Positions 1-11,032 of a stretch of 64,000 nt of DNA are shown here, piece after piece. Location of the stretch: positions 118,943,228 to 119,007,227 of the forward strand of contig CM060693.1 of the NCBI GenBank assembly GCA_030686995.1, in the 5' to 3' direction. Within the stretch, counting starts at the first letter, position 1. Each line of letters starts with the position of its first letter. Source of the stretch: Artemisia argyi. Taxonomy: Eukaryota > Streptophyta > Magnoliopsida > Asterales > Asteraceae. Position numbers and translations under genes: made by a program. A model generated the notes under the pieces. That model was not told where the DNA came from. It made no database searches and saw nothing but the letters and a program-made list of their open reading frames with translations.

Positions 1-1
1 T

Positions 2-166
2 ATCATTTGGGTCCGTGACCCGAATATGGACTATACGTTATCATCCACAAAATGTAAAACATGTGGAAGCTCAATACACACAACTTCAGACCATGATTCA
101 TTAGCTATATTTAAAAAGTCCCTGAGGACTAAGCCCACTAGAAAGTGGGTCAAGTGGAAAAACTAA
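2..166 (+). pseudogene. Element A gag C-terminus with Cys/His finger
   Basis: An open frame enters from the left edge and ends at an in-frame TAA at 164-166. It carries a C-x2-C-x4-H-x4-H finger (residues CKTCGSSIHTTSDH, from base 53) followed by a basic segment (TKPTRKWVKWKN). SIRE-type Gag proteins have nucleic-acid-binding fingers of this kind near their C-terminus. The stop is in the same frame as the protease that follows, so it is either the natural gag/pol boundary read through by suppression or a mutation. One copy cannot decide between these. Confidence 0.6.
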
Positions 167-181
167 CCCAGTTTACTGTTT

Positions 182-1834
182 GTGCAGAAACACATCAGGG
201 ATCCTACCTGGCACCTCGATAGTGGATGCTCTTGGAGTATGACTGGTGTGAAAAGTTATCTGCACAAATATGTGGAAGAACCAGGACCCAAAGTAGTATT
301 TGGTGATAACTCATCAGCTCCCACTGAAGGTTATGGTTCAGTAAACTACAATGGTATATTTTTTACAAGAATAGCTTATGTTAATGGTCTCAAGTACAAC
401 CTGATAAGTGTTTCCCAACTATGTGATGCAAAATACATAGTTTAGTTTGATGACAAGAGAGGGACCATCTTTAATGCCAATAAGGAAGTTGTGTTGATTG
501 CCCCCAGGAGGGATGATGTCTATGTACTAGACATGTCATCCCTGACTCAAAGTGGGACTTGTCTTTTCTCAAAGGCAAGTGAGACAATCAACTGGCTATG
601 GCATAGGAGACTCTCTCATCTCAATTTCAAGAGCATCAACAACCTGGCCAAACAGAACAAAGTTCTGGGCCTTCCATCCCTGGTGTATACCAAAGACAAG
701 CCTTGTTCTGCTTGTGAAAAAGGAAAACACCACAGGGCATCATTCAAAACCAAACAAACCTTTTCTATCAAAAGCTGCCTACATCTTCTCCACATGGACC
801 TTTTTGGACCTGTCAGTCCAATGTCCATTCACCATGAGAAGTATACTTTGGTCATAGTGGATGAGTACTCAAGATACACTTGGGTTTACTTCCTGAGCAA
901 AAAGAGTCAGGCAGCTGATACCATCATGTCGTTTGTCAGGAACATTGAAAATCAAAATGATGTCAAAGTTAAACAAATCAGAACTGACAATGGCACTGAA
1001 TTCAAAAACCAAGACCTTGAGTGTTTCTGTGATGAGAAAGGAATTTCTCAAAATTTCACTTCTCCCTATACTCCTGAGCAAAATGGAGTAGTTGAAAGGA
1101 GAAATAGAACACTCATTGAGGCAGCAAGGACAATGTTAAATGGCTCAGTCCTCTCAAAACATTTCTGGACCGAGGCAGTCAAAACAGCTTGCTACACTCA
1201 AAAGAGGTCAATCATTGTGAAAAGGCACAATAAGACTCCTTATGAGATATTCAAAGGAAGGATCCCTGACATCAGCTACTTTCATGTATTTGGGTGTCCT
1301 GTGTTTATTCATAATCACAAGGATCACTTGGGTAAATTTGATGCCAAAGCTGATGATGGATATTTCCTGGGATATTCTCTGGTTTCTAAAGCCTTCAGGG
1401 TGTTCAACACAAGGAGACAACAAACTGAGGAAACTTATAACATAACTGTTGATGAGAGCACTGAATCCATTAGGTTCTCAAATTCCTCAGTTGAAGAAAT
1501 TGGTATTGATGACTCATCAAGGTATCCTCCTGATGAGTATCATCCTAAGAACAACCCCTCAACCCAATACCAAGCTGATGCTGATGTCTCCTACTATATT
1601 ATCCCTCACAACCTACCCCAACCAACCATCAGTGAGTTCATTGAAACTCAGCAGGTCTCCAATGAGACTGCAACCATTGAACAAATTGTTCAGGAACCCT
1701 TAGAACAAGTTGTTCCCACAAATGTCACTGAAGCACATATTGATGAGTCACCTCATGTAGGCTCCTTCAAGCTCAAATTCCTATCCAAACCTCAGGATAG
1801 CTGGACAAGATCCAAAATTATTGAGGTTGTGAAC
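182..1834 (+). pseudogene. Element A pol, first half: protease and integrase
   Basis: One reading frame runs from 182 to the insertion point of element B, broken by a TAG at 443-445. In order it shows the Copia protease active site (H-L-D-S-G-C-S), the GAG-pre-integrase zinc site (W-H-R-R-L-S-H, then C-x2-C in PCSACEKGKH), and the integrase catalytic core with D in HMDLFGP, D in IRTDNGTEF and E in EQNGVVERRNR. A proline/serine-rich linker follows, as in other Copia polyproteins. The frame stops at 1834 only because B is inserted there; after B and the 5-bp target duplication the same reading resumes with IIGEPTEGMLTRS. Interrupted pseudogene; domain calls are secure. Confidence 0.88.
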
Positions 1835-3181
1835 TGATGCGTGGGAATCGCAACAGGCTTTACCTCTCGAGGGATCTAGAGAAGCTTACAACCCCCACCA
1901 GGCAGTGTACCTGATCGTTGTAGTATAGTATAGTGACAAGTACCGGGGGATTGATCGTTCAGCTTAGGAATAGTGTCGCTAGGATTAGAAAGCCTAATTA
2001 CTAGTTCTAAAGGTGAGGGATGATTATTTTTGTATTTTTATATTTTTTAGAAAGCAAATAAAATCTCGGGTTTTGGAAGAGTGGGCGGAATTAGTTGCTA
2101 TTCAACTAACCCAAAACTAAGATATAATCAAAATTAAATACTAAAAATGAAAATAACTAAATTATACTAAGGTTGTGAGCAGTAATTGGAGAAAATGTGT
2201 TTACTTAGATTTCACTACTCCCTAGATATCTTTTACACGTTAATTACTTGTTATAATTGCATGGATGACGGATCGTATTCCTTAATACCATTCATGGGGT
2301 GGCATACATAACTCCCCAATTCTATGAGCTCTTATCTCCTCCTACACCATGACCCAGCACAACTATAGGGATTGTAAACAGTGGCTCATGCATTAAATAC
2401 AACCAATAAAGACCTAGTACGCCTCGGTTCATGTTTCTTAAGACGTTCAAGCCTGTTACCATTTGGAGATCTGCCAGTTTTCTTAAGCCTAACATATAAA
2501 ATCATTCATCCATGACAAGAATAAACAAGTAATCAACACATAATCAACATCTAGGTTTCATTAGATCTAAGCAAACACAAAAGAGATCTAGCCTAGCATA
2601 ATGGAATTGAGACAAGAACAAGATATAGACAACCAACACATAGACATATTGATTGAATTAGAAGAACACTTATCTCAATTACAATGCAAGGTATCAAGGG
2701 TTTGGAACCCTTGAAAAACCTGTAAAAGATGCACCAAAATCGTCTTTAGGGTTTCTCCAAAACTTCTCTTTTTTTAATGTAAAAACTAGAAAACTATATA
2801 TAGGAAAATCGAGGTGACGGCGTCAAGAACAAGGGTGTGACGCCGTCATCTCGCCGCCAAATACTTCCTCGGACGGCCTTGATCTATTTCTTACGGCCTG
2901 TGTGACGCCGTCATCAACCACGGTATTTTATTCTTGGGACTTTGACGCCGTCAAGAATTACTCTTGACGCCTTCATGCACTGTTCCCAGCATAGAATTTT
3001 GAGACTTTGCCGTTTTCTTCACTTTTATGCTCCAAAAACGTCCAAAACGGCTTCTTTTCCAGAATTCACTCTCCAAGTACCTAAAATCACAAAAGGAACG
3101 ATTTAGGGCAATATTTGATCAAATAAATTCGAATTCGGGCTTAAATGACCCCCTAAAAACGGATCATTTTTCGCCTCATCA
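1835..3181 (-). repeat. Element B 3' LTR (left copy)
   Basis: Direct repeat of 8084-9430, same length, with only scattered substitutions (for example ctatttcttacgg against ctacttctgacgg). It ends in a short inverted repeat, TGATG/CATCA. It contains a minus-strand TATA box (2794-2802) with TGACG palindromes directly upstream. Confidence 0.92.
2794..2975 (-). promoter_or_regulatory. Element B LTR promoter: TATA box plus TGACG palindromes (left LTR)
   Basis: On the minus strand TATATATAG lies at 2802-2794. Immediately upstream (higher coordinates) are the 11-bp palindromes TGACG-G/C-CGTCA at 2815-2825, 2838-2848, 2903-2913 and 2943-2953, plus a one-mismatch copy at 2965-2975. TGACG is the core bound by plant TGA-type bZIP factors in as-1/ocs elements (established knowledge). 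The promoter call is inference from TATA position and motif clustering. Confidence 0.6.
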
Positions 3182-3200
3182 TATACCCTTACACTTGTGA

Positions 3201-3220
3201 TTTGCTTGTCCTCAAGCAAA
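3201..3220 (-). promoter_or_regulatory. PPT-adjacent hairpin of element B
   Basis: Perfect 8-bp inverted repeat TTTGCTTG/CAAGCAAA with minus-strand loop AGGA, followed in the sense direction by CAAGTGTAAGGGTATA and the LTR start TGATGAGG. Same layout as the hairpins before the PPTs of E and G. Confidence 0.65.
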
Positions 3221-3784
3221 TGCGCTTTTATTCTACTCAAAAGACAAGTTAGGGGTCATTTAACACTAATATAAAAGTAATTACAACAAATAATCGTTCC
3301 ACTAAAGACTAATAGACAAGCACGGAGGTCATACACAAGCACCTTACAAATAGTGTTTAGATACTCACATCTCTCGGGTGTAATAAAGTAATATAACATT
3401 ATGGAAATGGAAGATATCTCTCACTACCTGTCATAGCAAAATAGATTACCATAGGCTTGGGAAAGGATCAAACCTCCACCACATGGCGTAAGCACCTAGG
3501 ATAAACTATCAAAGAGGTCTTTTAAAGGGTTGTAACGTTAGGTATAGGGATATGAATTACACGGTTTTGTTGGATAAAGGAAGTTTTACTGGTGGCGAGT
3601 TAACAATCTTGGTTAATTACATGTACAATATGGCGTTGCTAAGCCAAGACTAGACTCGACTTAAGCTAATAAATGAGAAATAACAAAAAACAAAAAAAAT
3701 GAAACATAGAATGAAACGGGATGGTAGTCCGTATGTTTTTCTCTTTTTCCTTTTTCTATTTTTTTTTTCTTTTTCTTGATTTTT

Positions 3785-3827
<43 letters not shown>

Positions 3828-4808
3828 GTACACTCTTACCCTACCGTCCAAAATAATACATCATAGGGGATGAGAATTCCCCTTACACTTGAATCTTTAC
3901 ATACTTTACAATTAACTAATCTAATGACTCGAATTAAGAAAATCAAAACACTTGGAGCACTTTTAAGATTACGTACATATGGGGGTAATAATATTATGTT
4001 CTTCCCCATTACTCCATAAAATAAGTACTTACCCATGAGTCCCAATCGTCCCAAAACAATATGTACAAGGATATGACTCGACTTAGCAACCATGTAATCA
4101 ACTAGAAAGTTAACTAAGGGTTTAACAAATAACAATAATGCACTAAAAATGAGCGCATACACGGAAGGCTAAGGCAATTTGGGTGTACATTTAAGTGGGG
4201 TGTAACAAATTCTTCCTTTAAGTAAAATGCTTAAAGTTAGAAACGAAAAGATAGGCTCGGAGGGGTGTACTAGGGGTATCGTGTACTAAAATTGAGTACA
4301 ACGCTAAGGGTGTGGGAAAAATTAGTTGACTTAACTAGTCAAGTAATATGACTTAAATGGTCAAGTAATTATAATACGGGTTTAACACAAGGGTGATCCT
4401 AATGCCTCTTATCATGTAGTAATTCCTACCACACGAATGTAGTCTCACTAGCGGTCTCGGGATGCATCACTAACGCAAGTTCTAGAATCTAAATGCTACC
4501 GGTACACTCATAAGCACTAATAATAAATGCTTTTCCTATCAAATCTAAAGGCGAACCTCACATATTTGGGTGGAAAATTTTTCTGAATATACGGTTATGT
4601 GCTAGTCATACAATCTCCTATCCATGAGACACTTGCTATGGCTAAAGTTTCACTCCTAAATGTTGTAAAAAATTTTAAATTTGGCGCTAAAATTGCACTA
4701 ACAAGTATTTCTCATAGTTTTATTACACATCTACTATCAAACAAAACAAACTCAAGCGAAAGTGCATATGTAAGGTATCATATTTTTACCCTCCCCTTAC
4801 ACTTAAGA

Positions 4809-4830
4809 TGAACATTGTCCCCAATGTTCA
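4809..4830 (-). promoter_or_regulatory. Second GGA-loop hairpin of element B
   Basis: Perfect 9-bp inverted repeat TGAACATTG/CAATGTTCA with minus-strand loop GGGA, followed within a few bases by TTAAGTGTAAGGGG. Its stem resembles those at 23253-23276 (E) and 53282-53303 (G), with a C-G pair where E has a T-A pair. Confidence 0.65.
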
Positions 4831-5675
4831 AGTAAAGAATGTAAAAGTGAAAAAGTAAAGAGAATGAAATCAAATACTCCCCTGATTCGCTCGGTATGGA
4901 TTATAGGTTGGCCAGGTTAAATCTTCCTCCAAGAAAACGAACAATCAAAGCTTCCCTTTCGGAATATAAATCATCTCCTTGTCGAACATAACCTGTAAAT
5001 CCTGATAAAATAGACAAGACAACCTCGCGTAAAATCAGCGGCATCCTATATAAGTTACTAAATCCTAGAAAACAACGTAAGATATAATGCTTGTGGAATG
5101 AAGTTTGCAGATCTCCTGGAGATTATAAAACTTAATAATTCACAAAAACCATAAGACTCCGTTAGAAAAACAAAACCGGTAAAATTTCCAGATTTTAACT
5201 CCTGACGCCGTCAAGAGTAAAACTCTGACGCCGTCAGAAAGGACCTGCAGAAATTCTTATGTTAAGTTTCCGGAAAATTTCTGGAAAAACTTGGTCCTAC
5301 TTCCTGGAAAATCCTGCAAAACTTCATTATGACTCAATACAAGCATTTGACTCTAACAAATACGAATATACATGTTCATTTAATAATGTGGAGAATCATG
5401 ATCGGTTTGTTTTTTAAAAACATATTTGGGGTTTCCCCTTACACTTATCTTTTGCAAAAATACTTTTAGGTTGGAGTTAAGACTAGGCCAAACAACATAG
5501 TAAAGTATTTCCACATTTTAATTGAGAAACATGATCAACCAACAATAAAAATAAAACATGCATACGGAAGCAAATAACAATCAAACAAATAAAATCACAC
5601 AAAACATGGGTTGCCTCCCAAGAAGCGCTTTTCTTTATTTACGAGTCTTGTAGCTAGACTCAAGGTCATGGGTTA

Positions 5676-7913
5676 CTACGTGATTTCATCATTGGTTCCA
5701 CTCTCTAGGTCGTCTTCTAAACCAGTTTTGTATTCTGGACCTAGTTGCAAGCACTCTTTGTAGAAACCAAGCATCCTATTTCTAACATACTCTACTCCTC
5801 TACGTCTATCCTCCTCATTCCTATAATAAGCCGCTTGCTTGTGTTCCTTTTCGAAATTGGAGAGAAGGCGGTATTGTTCAATCTTGTAGGGCATTTGATA
5901 AGCAACCTCATCATTCTCTTTCTTGAATCTAACTATTCCTAAAGTCGAATCATAACTCATCCTAGTGGCCTCAACAAATGGTTTTCCGAATACTACTTGA
6001 CTTAGGCAAGCATCTATCACCGGACGAATGTCTTCCACTATCATAAAATCGATCTCATAGGTGAGATTCCTTATAATCACATGCAATCCTTTCACTCTTC
6101 CCGCAAAATTACTTATCAGGTTCTTATTAGGCATCATCCTAAAATTAAGTTGCTTCTTCATCACCCAATTGTAATAAGTCCTAGTCATGATGTTCACAGG
6201 GGATCTAAGGTCGATGTAAGCTTTCCATATATGCATGTGCCCGATATTGCATGGTATGTTAATGTTAGAGGGGTCTCCCATTTTGATAAGGGGGTCGCCA
6301 AAGATATATGTTCTCTCGGGACTATCGAATAAATCCTTATGGTATTCCCGTTCTTCCTTGGTTGGCAACTTATCAAAGTGTTCTTCTATAGGTTCTACCT
6401 CCTCTAATTCCTCATCCTTATTAACCTCAACTTCCCTACTCTCATCCTTAATCTCGGCTTCTACTCTAACTTCGTCCTTGTCACTCTTCTCTATCTCCTT
6501 ATCTATCGGCTTAATGGTGACAACATTGACAAAGTGGACATGTTTGGATGATGAGGGGTCCTTAATTTGGGTTCCACTATTGGTGTCCCTAGTGTCCTTC
6601 CTAGGTGTGATTAACGCTTGGTTGTTGAGGGCTTTCAACAAGTTGTCAATCTTGTTGGTCATCTCAGTTTGTTGTTGGTTGAATTCGGTTTCAAACCTAG
6701 CTATGCGAGCTTCTTGAGATGCCATGAACTTTGACATCAATCCTTCAAGATTTTTGGTACTACCATAGTTGTTAGAAGGATTGTTGTTGAAAGTACGGTT
6801 GGATGGTGGACCGTTTGGTTGGTAACGATTAGGCGGATTGGAAGAATTGGGTTGATTTTGTTTCCACCTAAGGTTTGGGTGATTTTTCCAAGAGGGGTTG
6901 TATGAATCACCGTATGTGTTTGGCTCGGGCTTGAAAGTGTACCACTTATCTCCCGCTTCGTCGGTACGCGTGGATGCGTAGTCCGCAAAAGCTGTTCTGG
7001 GGAGTTCCACACAATCACGAGTGTCGTGGGGACCACTACATAATTCGCATGAAGAAGTCAGTTTGTTCACTTGACTTGAAGACCTAGGAGCATCGTAAGA
7101 TTTCGTGAGAAACTTGACTTGGTCCTCAAGTTCCATGATCCTACGGTCGGGAGTGCTAGAATTGTTCGAAGGCAAAGATATTGCCTTGACCGTTTTGTTC
7201 AAGTCACGGGGATCGTTCCAACTTTCGTTGTCATAGAGAGCAAGATCTTCTATGAGTTCCCATGATTGTTCCGCACTAAGATCACGTAGCTTACCACCGG
7301 CCGATTGGTCAATGGTTCGCCTCGTGGAGATGTCGATATGGTCATAAAAGATTTGGACTTGGAGCCAAAGATCTATGCCATGATGAGGGACTTTTTGGAG
7401 TAAGTCCTTGAAACGAGTCCATGCTTCATAGAGAGATTCATTTTGACGTTTTTGGAACATCAAGATGTCATTTCTAAGCTTAGTAGTTCTCCCCGGTGGG
7501 AAAAATTGAGCAAGGAAACGAGTGGTGAGATCATCCCATGTGGTGATGGATCCCGCGGGTAAACGCTCAAGCCATTGACTAGCTTGATCCCGTAGAGAGA
7601 ATTGGAATAGGCGTAAACGGGTAGTCTCTCTAGTTTCAACACCTAGGTCTATGGAATCTACGATTTTGAGAAAGTCCTTAAGATGTTGGTTTGGATCTTC
7701 GGAACGAAGTCCATGGAATGCACATCCGCTTTGCACCAACCGGATGGTGTCGGATCGCAAGGGGGTCACATTGGCTCCGGTGAGCTCAATGGTGTTTCGG
7801 TAGCCTTGGTGGCTAGGTCGGGAATACTCTCCTAAGGTTCGGGGCCTAAGGGGTTCTAGTGGTGGGTTTTGTTGTGGTGGGATGACGGGTTCAAAGATGT
7901 TACCACCTTCCAT
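5676..7913 (-). CDS. Element B Gag polyprotein with degenerate retropepsin-like domain
   Basis: Intact 745-codon frame starting at ATG 7913-7911, 147 bp after the primer site. Residues about 95-185 form a plant retrotransposon Gag domain (FSLRDQASQWLERLP, FFPPGRTTKLRND, ESLYEAWTRFKDLL). A zinc knuckle C-x2-C-x3-H-x4-C lies at residues 289-301 (CELCSGPHDTRDC), followed by an Asn/Pro-rich stretch and an acidic Glu/Lys-rich region. Residues about 560-660 look like a retropepsin fold, but the active site reads D568-L-R-S instead of D-[TSL]-G-[AS], so proteolysis is doubtful. A structural role in forming particles or packaging RNA is likely from the family. It resembles Asteraceae proteins that I recall being labelled MAK10-like. 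The long open frame in an element without pol suggests selection or recent origin. Confidence 0.88.
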   Translation of the reverse strand: MEGGNIFEPVIPPQQNPPLEPLRPRTLGEYSRPSHQGYRNTIELTGANVTPLRSDTIRLVQSGCAFHGLRSEDPNQHLKDFLKIVDSIDLGVETRETTRLRLFQFSLRDQASQWLERLPAGSITTWDDLTTRFLAQFFPPGRTTKLRNDILMFQKRQNESLYEAWTRFKDLLQKVPHHGIDLWLQVQIFYDHIDISTRRTIDQSAGGKLRDLSAEQSWELIEDLALYDNESWNDPRDLNKTVKAISLPSNNSSTPDRRIMELEDQVKFLTKSYDAPRSSSQVNKLTSSCELCSGPHDTRDCVELPRTAFADYASTRTDEAGDKWYTFKPEPNTYGDSYNPSWKNHPNLRWKQNQPNSSNPPNRYQPNGPPSNRTFNNNPSNNYGSTKNLEGLMSKFMASQEARIARFETEFNQQQTEMTNKIDNLLKALNNQALITPRKDTRDTNSGTQIKDPSSSKHVHFVNVVTIKPIDKEIEKSDKDEVRVEAEIKDESREVEVNKDEELEEVEPIEEHFDKLPTKEEREYHKDLFDSPERTYIFGDPLIKMGDPSNINIPCNIGHMHIWKAYIDLRSPVNIMTRTYYNWVMKKQLNFRMMPNKNLISNFAGRVKGLHVIIRNLTYEIDFMIVEDIRPVIDACLSQVVFGKPFVEATRMSYDSTLGIVRFKKENDEVAYQMPYKIEQYRLLSNFEKEHKQAAYYRNEEDRRRGVEYVRNRMLGFYKECLQLGPEYKTGLEDDLESGTNDEIT

Positions 7914-8060
7914 GATGTCGGATGGTAAAGAGTTACGAACAAAGGCACGAAGAAATAAGATAGACTAAAGAAAACCTAAAAATAAAAATAAAATCTTACT
8001 AGAAAGGAATCTAGCAAGTAGACCTAATAAAAAGAAATTCTAACCTAGACAATAACTATT

Positions 8061-8077
8061 CCCCGGCAGCGGTGCCA
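8061..8077 (-). other. Element B primer-binding site
   Basis: On the minus strand TGGCACCGCTGCCGGGG lies six bases inside the 5' LTR edge. It resembles the complement of the tRNA-Asp 3' end used by Athila-type elements and matches the primer site of element G. tRNA identity is from family knowledge, not alignment. Confidence 0.75.
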
Positions 8078-8083
8078 AAAACT

Positions 8084-9430
8084 TGATGCGTGGGAATCGC
8101 AACAGGCTTTACCTCTCGAGGGATCTCGAGAAGCTTACAACCCCCACCAGGCAGTGTACCTGATCGTTGTAGTATAGTATAGTAACAAGTACCGGGGGAT
8201 TGATCGTTCTGCTTGGGAATAGTGTCGCTAGGATTAGAAATCCTAATTACTAGTTCTAAAGGTGAGGGATGATTATTTTTGTATTTTTATATTTTTTAGA
8301 AAGCAAATAAAATCTCGGGTTTTGGAAGAGTGGGCGGAATTAGTTGCTATTCAACTAACCCAAAACTAAGATATAATCAAAATTAAATACTAAAAATGAA
8401 AATAACTAAATTATACTAAGGTTGTGAGCAGTAATTGGAGAAAATGTGTTTACTTAGATTTCACTACTCCCTAGATATCTTTTACACGTTAATTACTTGT
8501 TATAATTGCATGGATGACGGATCGTATTCCTTAATACCATTCATGGGGTGGCATACATAACTCCCCAATTCTATGAGCTCTTATCTCCTCCTACACCATG
8601 ACCCAGCACAACTATAGGGATTGTAAACAGTGGCTCATGCATTAAATACAACCAATAAAGACCTAGTACGCCTCGGTTCATGTTTCTTAAGACGTTCAAG
8701 CATGTTACCATTTGGAGATCTGCCAGTTTTCTTAAGCCTAACATATAAAATCATTCATCCAAGACAAGAATAAACAAGTAATCAACACATAATCAACATC
8801 TAGGTTTCATTAGATCTAAGCAAACACAAAAGAGATCTAGCCTAGCATAATGGAATTGAGACAAGAACAAGATATAGACAACCAACACATAGACATATTG
8901 ATTGAATTAGAAGAACACTTATCTCAATTACAATGCAAGGTATCAAGGGTTTGGAACCCTTGAAAAACCTGTAAAAGATGCACCAAAATCGTCTTTAGGG
9001 TTTCTCCAAAACTTCTCTTTTTTTAATGTAAAAACTAGAAAACTATATATAGTAAAATCGAGGTGACGGCGTCAAGAACAAGGGTGTGACGCCGTCATCT
9101 CGCCGCCAAATACTTCCTCGGACGGCCTTGATCTACTTCTGACGGCCTGTGTGACGCCGTCATCAGCCACGGTATTTTATTCTTGGGACTTTGACGCCGT
9201 CAAGAATTACTCTTGACGCCTTCGTGCACTGTTCCTAGCATAGAATTTTGAGACTTTGCCGTTTTCTTCACTTTTATGCTCCAAAAACGTCCAAAATAGC
9301 TTCTTTTCCAGAATTCACTCTCCAAGTACCTAAAATCACAAAAGGAACGATTTAGGGCAATATTTGATCAAATAAATTCGAATTCGGGCTTAAATGACCC
9401 CCTAAAAACGGATCATTTTTCGCCTCATCA
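8084..9430 (-). repeat. Element B 5' LTR (right copy)
   Basis: Partner of 1835-3181, starting TGATGCG and ending CTCATCA on +. On the minus strand this is the upstream LTR that would drive transcription of the Gag frame. Confidence 0.92.
9043..9224 (-). promoter_or_regulatory. Element B LTR promoter (right LTR)
   Basis: Minus-strand TATATATAG at 9051-9043, with TGACG palindromes upstream at 9064-9074, 9087-9097, 9152-9162 and 9192-9202 and an imperfect one at 9214-9224. Arrangement identical to the left LTR. Being in the 5' LTR, this copy is the one placed to transcribe gag. Confidence 0.6.
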
Positions 9431-9435
9431 TGAAT

Positions 9436-11032
9436 ATCATTGGTGAACCCACTGAAGGCATGCTCACAAGGAGCATGGCTGCAAAACTCAAAGTAGCCTC
9501 TGTCAATATATGTTTTATGCTGACTATCTCTCTGAAATTGAGCCTAAAAATGTCAAAGAAGCCCTGACTTATGAAAGTTGGGTTCAGGCCATGAGAGATG
9601 AATTGGAACAATTTGACAGAAATGATGTCATGACCCTTGTTGAATGCCCTAGGGTGTTTTAATCATAGGTATGAAATGGGTCTTTAAAAACAAGACTGAT
9701 GAGAATGGCACAGTCTTCAAAAACAAAGCAAGACTGGTTACCAAAGGATATAACCAACAGGAAGGTATAGACTATGAGGAAACCTTTGCACCTGTTGCTA
9801 GAATGGAAGCCATCAGGATCTTCCTTGCCTATGCAACCTACATGAACTTTAAAGTTTACCAAATGGATGTTAAAAGTGCATTCCTAAATGGTAACATCAA
9901 AGAAGATGTTTATGTGCAACGGCCTCCTGGCTTTGAATGTAGTGAATACCCCAACCATGTCTACAAGCTTAACAAGGCCCTTTATGGACTGAAACAAGCT
10001 CCCAGGGCATGGTATGAAACTCTTTCAGCCTTCCTGATCCAAAACAAGTTTGTCAGAGGGAAAGATTGACAACACATTGTTCATCTACAGAACAAAGAGT
10101 GTTGTCATTCTTGTCCAAGTATATGTTGATGACATCATCTTTGGCTCCACAAGCTACAAACTTTGCAAACAGTTTGAGAAACTGATGATCACAAAGTTTG
10201 AAATGAGCATGATGGGTGAACTCACATACTTTCTTGGACTCCAAATCAAACAAACTGAAAAAGGAATATCCATTTGCCAAGAAAAATACCTGAGGAACCT
10301 ACTGAATAAGTATGACCTCACTGATTGCTCTTCAGTGAAGACTCCTATGGTTCCTCCAAACAACCTTGGCCCTGACCTCACTAGCAAATCAGTGAACCAA
10401 ACCTAATACAAGGGAATGATAGGCTCCCTGATGTACTTACTTGCATCTAGGCTGATCCAAAAGAGTCTCATCTCACTGCTGTCAAGAGAATCTTCAGGTA
10501 CCTGAAGGGTACATCAAACCTTGGTTTGTATTACCCAAAATGTTCAGGATTTGATCTCAAAGGGTACACTGACTCTGACTATGCTGGATACAATATGGAC
10601 AGAAAAAGTACCTCAGGATCCTGTCAATTCCTTGGTGGTAAACTTGTGTGTTGGAGTACAAAGAAACAACAATCAGTGGCCATATCCTCAGCTGAAGCTG
10701 AATATATGGCTGCTGCAGGATGTTGTGCGAATGTACTATGGATGAAGAGCCAACTAAGTGACTATGGCATTCAGTATAAGATGGTACCTATCTTTTGTGA
10801 TAATACAAGTGCCATAGCCATATCAAATAATCCAGTACTTCATCAAAGAACCAAGCACATTCACATCAGATACCATTTCATCAGGGACCACATCATGAAT
10901 GGAGAAACTAAATTACATTTCATCCCTACTGAGTATCAGCTAGCTGATATCTTCACAAAACCCTTGGATGAACCCACTTTCACAAGATTGAAAGCTGAAT
11001 TGGGCATGTTAGACATAGAATCAGGCAACTGA
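9436..11032 (+). pseudogene. Element A pol, second half: reverse transcriptase and RNase H
   Basis: Continues pol after element B. RT motifs in order: [47 protein letters not shown], and the catalytic VYVDDIIFG near 10120. RNase H follows with YTDSDYAG, KSTSG, SSAEAEYMA and ADIFTKPL, ending at a TGA at 11032. Breaks seen: a frame change near 9500, an in-frame TAA at 9660, a frame change near 10060, a TAA near 10404, and an apparent loss of about 15 codons near 10450 between the connection domain and RNase H. Catalytic residues are retained, but the chain cannot be made as one protein. Confidence 0.87.

Larger units (their letters stand above)
3182..5675 (-). other. Element B 3' non-coding region (gag stop to 3' LTR)
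   Basis: About 2.5 kb without a credible ORF on either strand. It includes a T-run of about 40 bases ending near 3825 (A-run in the sense strand) and four minus-strand copies of the polypurine-like motif AAGTGTAAGGG(G), at about 3186, 3881, 4794 and 5437; the copy next to the LTR is the likely functional PPT. Two perfect hairpins with a GGA-containing loop lie upstream of two of these motifs. Two TGACGCCGTCA palindromes lie at 5203-5213 and 5226-5236. No pol remnant is recognisable. Confidence 0.7.
1835..9430 (-). mobile_element. Element B: gag-only non-autonomous LTR element nested in A
   Basis: Two 1347-bp direct repeats (1835-3181 and 8084-9430) begin TGATG and end CATCA. The flanks are TGAAC (1830-1834) and TGAAT (9431-9435), a 5-bp target duplication with one change. 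On the minus strand the order is 5' LTR, primer-binding site (8061-8077), a 745-codon Gag (7913-5676), 2.5 kb without coding potential, 3' LTR. There is no RT, RNase H or integrase, so the element must depend on enzymes made elsewhere; the PBS and the hairpin/PPT module point to Athila-like Gypsy elements as helpers (inference). This fits the TR-GAG class of non-autonomous plant elements. The two LTRs differ at only a few positions by eye, suggesting a fairly recent insertion. Confidence 0.9.

Noticed and set aside
3836..4162. 108-codon frame on minus in element B's non-coding region
   Set aside because: Hydrophobic, no start context, no recognisable domain, in AT-rich DNA beside a poly-T tract; expected by chance.
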